Below, in pieces: positions 62,503 to 64,000 of a stretch of DNA of 64,000 nt. Position 1 is the first letter of the stretch; every line of letters begins with the position of its first letter. A program made the position numbers and the translations under genes. The stretch is from Lithobates sylvaticus (lineage: Eukaryota > Chordata > Amphibia > Anura > Ranidae): contig CM053028.1 in NCBI GenBank assembly GCA_028564925.1, positions 626,271,380 through 626,335,379 of the forward strand, given 5' to 3'. Under the pieces are notes generated by a model that made no database searches, was not told where the DNA came from, and saw only the letters and a program-made list of their open reading frames with translations.

Positions 62503-63996
62503 TTATAGATCAAGTTCACATACCCCTGATTCAAAGCCCTCAAGATAGGGCTTAAAATTGAATGCCTCGTTGAGGCCAGGGGGGGATGTGGCGTTGAGGT
62601 GGAAAATCCATTTGAGCTCACTTTGAAGTAGGGATTTGTTATAGTCGCCCCCTCGATTGGGTGGGGGAATGTGATCAAGTGCTCTGAATGTGATCTGAGG
62701 GGTTGAGTCCTGGTGCACTATTGCACAGTGTCGCCCTAGGGGGAGGTCAGGGTCTTTTTGGTTAATACTAAGGATGTGTCGATAGATGCGTTTCCAAAAG
62801 GGAAGTTTGGTTTTCCCAACATAAAAACACCCACACTCGCACTCTAGTAGGTAGACAATGCCGACTGAGCGGCAATTGACAAAATGTTGGGGGAAGAAGG
62901 GTTGTCCATTGGGTAAGGTGTTGGATCTGTTGGATTTGGATAGGTACTTGCAGTATCTACATTTGCCACAAGGGAATGTCCCCTTTGTTTGTTTTTGTAA
63001 ATAGCTGACAGGAGTATATTCACTTCTGATTAATTTATCACGAAGGGAAGGGGCTCGTCTATAAGTAAGTAAAGGGTGTGCCGGTACAAATGGAGACAGT
63101 GAGTGATCTGTGGTTAAAATGTACCAATGTTTCTCTAAGATCTGCGTGATGGAGGAATGTTGTTCGCAGAAATTAGTAATGATTCGCAGTGGGGTTTGTT
63201 TGGCTTGTGGTTTGGAAGGGAAAAGTAGGGAGTTACGTTTTTTTGATTTTGCTTTTTTGTATGCAATTTTCAAAATTTTAGGTGGGTATCCTCGTTCTAA
63301 CAACCTATTTCGTAGGACCGAGGCCTCATTTTCAAAGGAGGCCTCGGTTGAGCAGTTGCGGCGGGCACGAAGGTATTGGGCATATGGAATAGAATTGAGG
63401 AGAGGTTCCGGGTGGAAGCTGGAGGCAGCAAGAATGGTGTTACCTGCAGTAGGTTTGCGGTATAGGTGACTTTGGATATGGCCTTCGGAGTCTTTTATAA
63501 GGTTAAGGTCTAAAAAACAAATGGAAGTGGGGCTAGAAGTCATAGTAAATCTCAAATTTAGCTGATTGGCAGTATTCAAATAGGTCAAAAAATCTTGTAG
63601 GATTTGGTTGGATCCCTGCCAGACAATGAAGATATCGTCGATATATCGGCGAAAAGTGACAATATGTTTAGTGTACATGTTGGCAGAGGGGTCTGAAAAT
63701 AGAAGACGTTCCCACTCCCCCAAGTACAGATTGGCGTAGGCCGGTGCGCAACAAGTGCCCATGGCCACGCCCTGTACTTGGAGGTAGTGGGAACCATCAA
63801 ATGAAAAAAAGTTATTGTTAAGAATAAAATTTAAAGCATTTATGATAAATGTGGAAAGGTCAGAGGAGTATAAGGAGGAAGTAGTGAGTATATGTCGAAT
63901 GGCAGAGAGTCCTAGGGTATGAGGGATCGAACTGTATAGTGCCTCGACATCGATCGCGACAAGTAAGGTGTCGGGACCAATGGTTAGGGAGGACAA
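62503..63996 (-). CDS. PLE-3 ORF2, C-terminal part (partial)
   Basis: 497 codons visible, matching PLE-2 ORF2 residues ~314-810: catalytic 'AIDV', 'YIDD', the 'CGKCRYC' cluster and the GIY-YIG nuclease. No stops. The first part lies outside the window, so the apparent start is artificial. Confidence 0.9.
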   Translation of the reverse strand: MSSLTIGPDTLLVAIDVEALYSSIPHTLGLSAIRHILTTSSLYSSDLSTFIINALNFILNNNFFSFDGSHYLQVQGVAMGTCCAPAYANLYLGEWERLLFSDPSANMYTKHIVTFRRYIDDIFIVWQGSNQILQDFLTYLNTANQLNLRFTMTSSPTSICFLDLNLIKDSEGHIQSHLYRKPTAGNTILAASSFHPEPLLNSIPYAQYLRARRNCSTEASFENEASVLRNRLLERGYPPKILKIAYKKAKSKKRNSLLFPSKPQAKQTPLRIITNFCEQHSSITQILEKHWYILTTDHSLSPFVPAHPLLTYRRAPSLRDKLIRSEYTPVSYLQKQTKGTFPCGKCRYCKYLSKSNRSNTLPNGQPFFPQHFVNCRSVGIVYLLECECGCFYVGKTKLPFWKRIYRHILSINQKDPDLPLGRHCAIVHQDSTPQITFRALDHIPPPNRGGDYNKSLLQSELKWIFHLNATSPPGLNEAFNFKPYLEGFESGVCELDL

Positions 63997-64000
63997 GCTT

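Larger units (their letters stand above)
60793..64000 (-). mobile_element. Second PLE unit (PLE-3), cut by the window
   Basis: Starts at 60793 with the sequence that begins PLE-2 at 55546 and stays parallel to it (offset 5247 bp) to the end of the window. I noticed one difference (g at 56889, a at 62136) while reading. It includes the non-coding 3' part and more than half of ORF2. The rest lies beyond 64000. Confidence 0.92.

Overview
This is animal nuclear DNA, most likely from an anuran amphibian (a ranid-like frog, by inference). The evidence is one intron-rich, tetrapod-type collectin gene and a dense bed of transposons typical of frog genomes: L1/Tx1-type LINEs, Penelope-like elements (PLEs), a sushi-like Ty3/Gypsy chromovirus, and hAT, Harbinger, Tc1 and TTAA-flanked MITEs. 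I see no bacterial genes, no CRISPR array and no free-standing RNA gene.

Layout. 1-1.9 kb: a MITE and unassigned DNA. About 2-10.5 kb: an L1-type LINE on the minus strand (L1-A), split by a younger, 5'-truncated LINE (L1-B, 4170-6358) with a 16-bp target duplication. 10.5-16.3 kb: a Ty3/Gypsy chromovirus that looks whole, with two LTRs and a 5-bp target duplication. 17-21.9 kb: a broken PLE on the plus strand, carrying a TTAA element and a hAT MITE. 21.9-25.9 kb: a tRNA-derived SINE, a GC-rich PLE-like leader with a hammerhead-like motif, a minisatellite and small repeats. 25.9-31.4 kb: one TTAA MITE containing a 5-kb TTAA element. 31.5-50.2 kb: the collectin gene on the minus strand, six visible coding segments whose introns are full of MITEs and fossils. 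50.2-55.5 kb: minisatellites and three more TTAA elements. 55.5-64 kb: a PLE with two long open frames (minus strand), followed head-to-tail by a second, nearly identical unit that runs off the window.

The only host gene I can support is the collectin: signal peptide, cysteine-bearing N-terminus, collagen-like exons, coiled-coil neck and a C-type lectin domain with an EPN/WND sugar site. It should make a secreted, trimeric innate-immune lectin of the MBL/SP-A class. Two of its splice acceptors look damaged, so it may be a decaying paralog. Everything else is mobile DNA. I found no new enzyme system. The best leads are the two-ORF tandem PLE with a degenerate hammerhead fold, the hairpin arrays inside the TTAA elements, the repeated birth of minisatellites inside MITEs, and the splice-site decay in the collectin.
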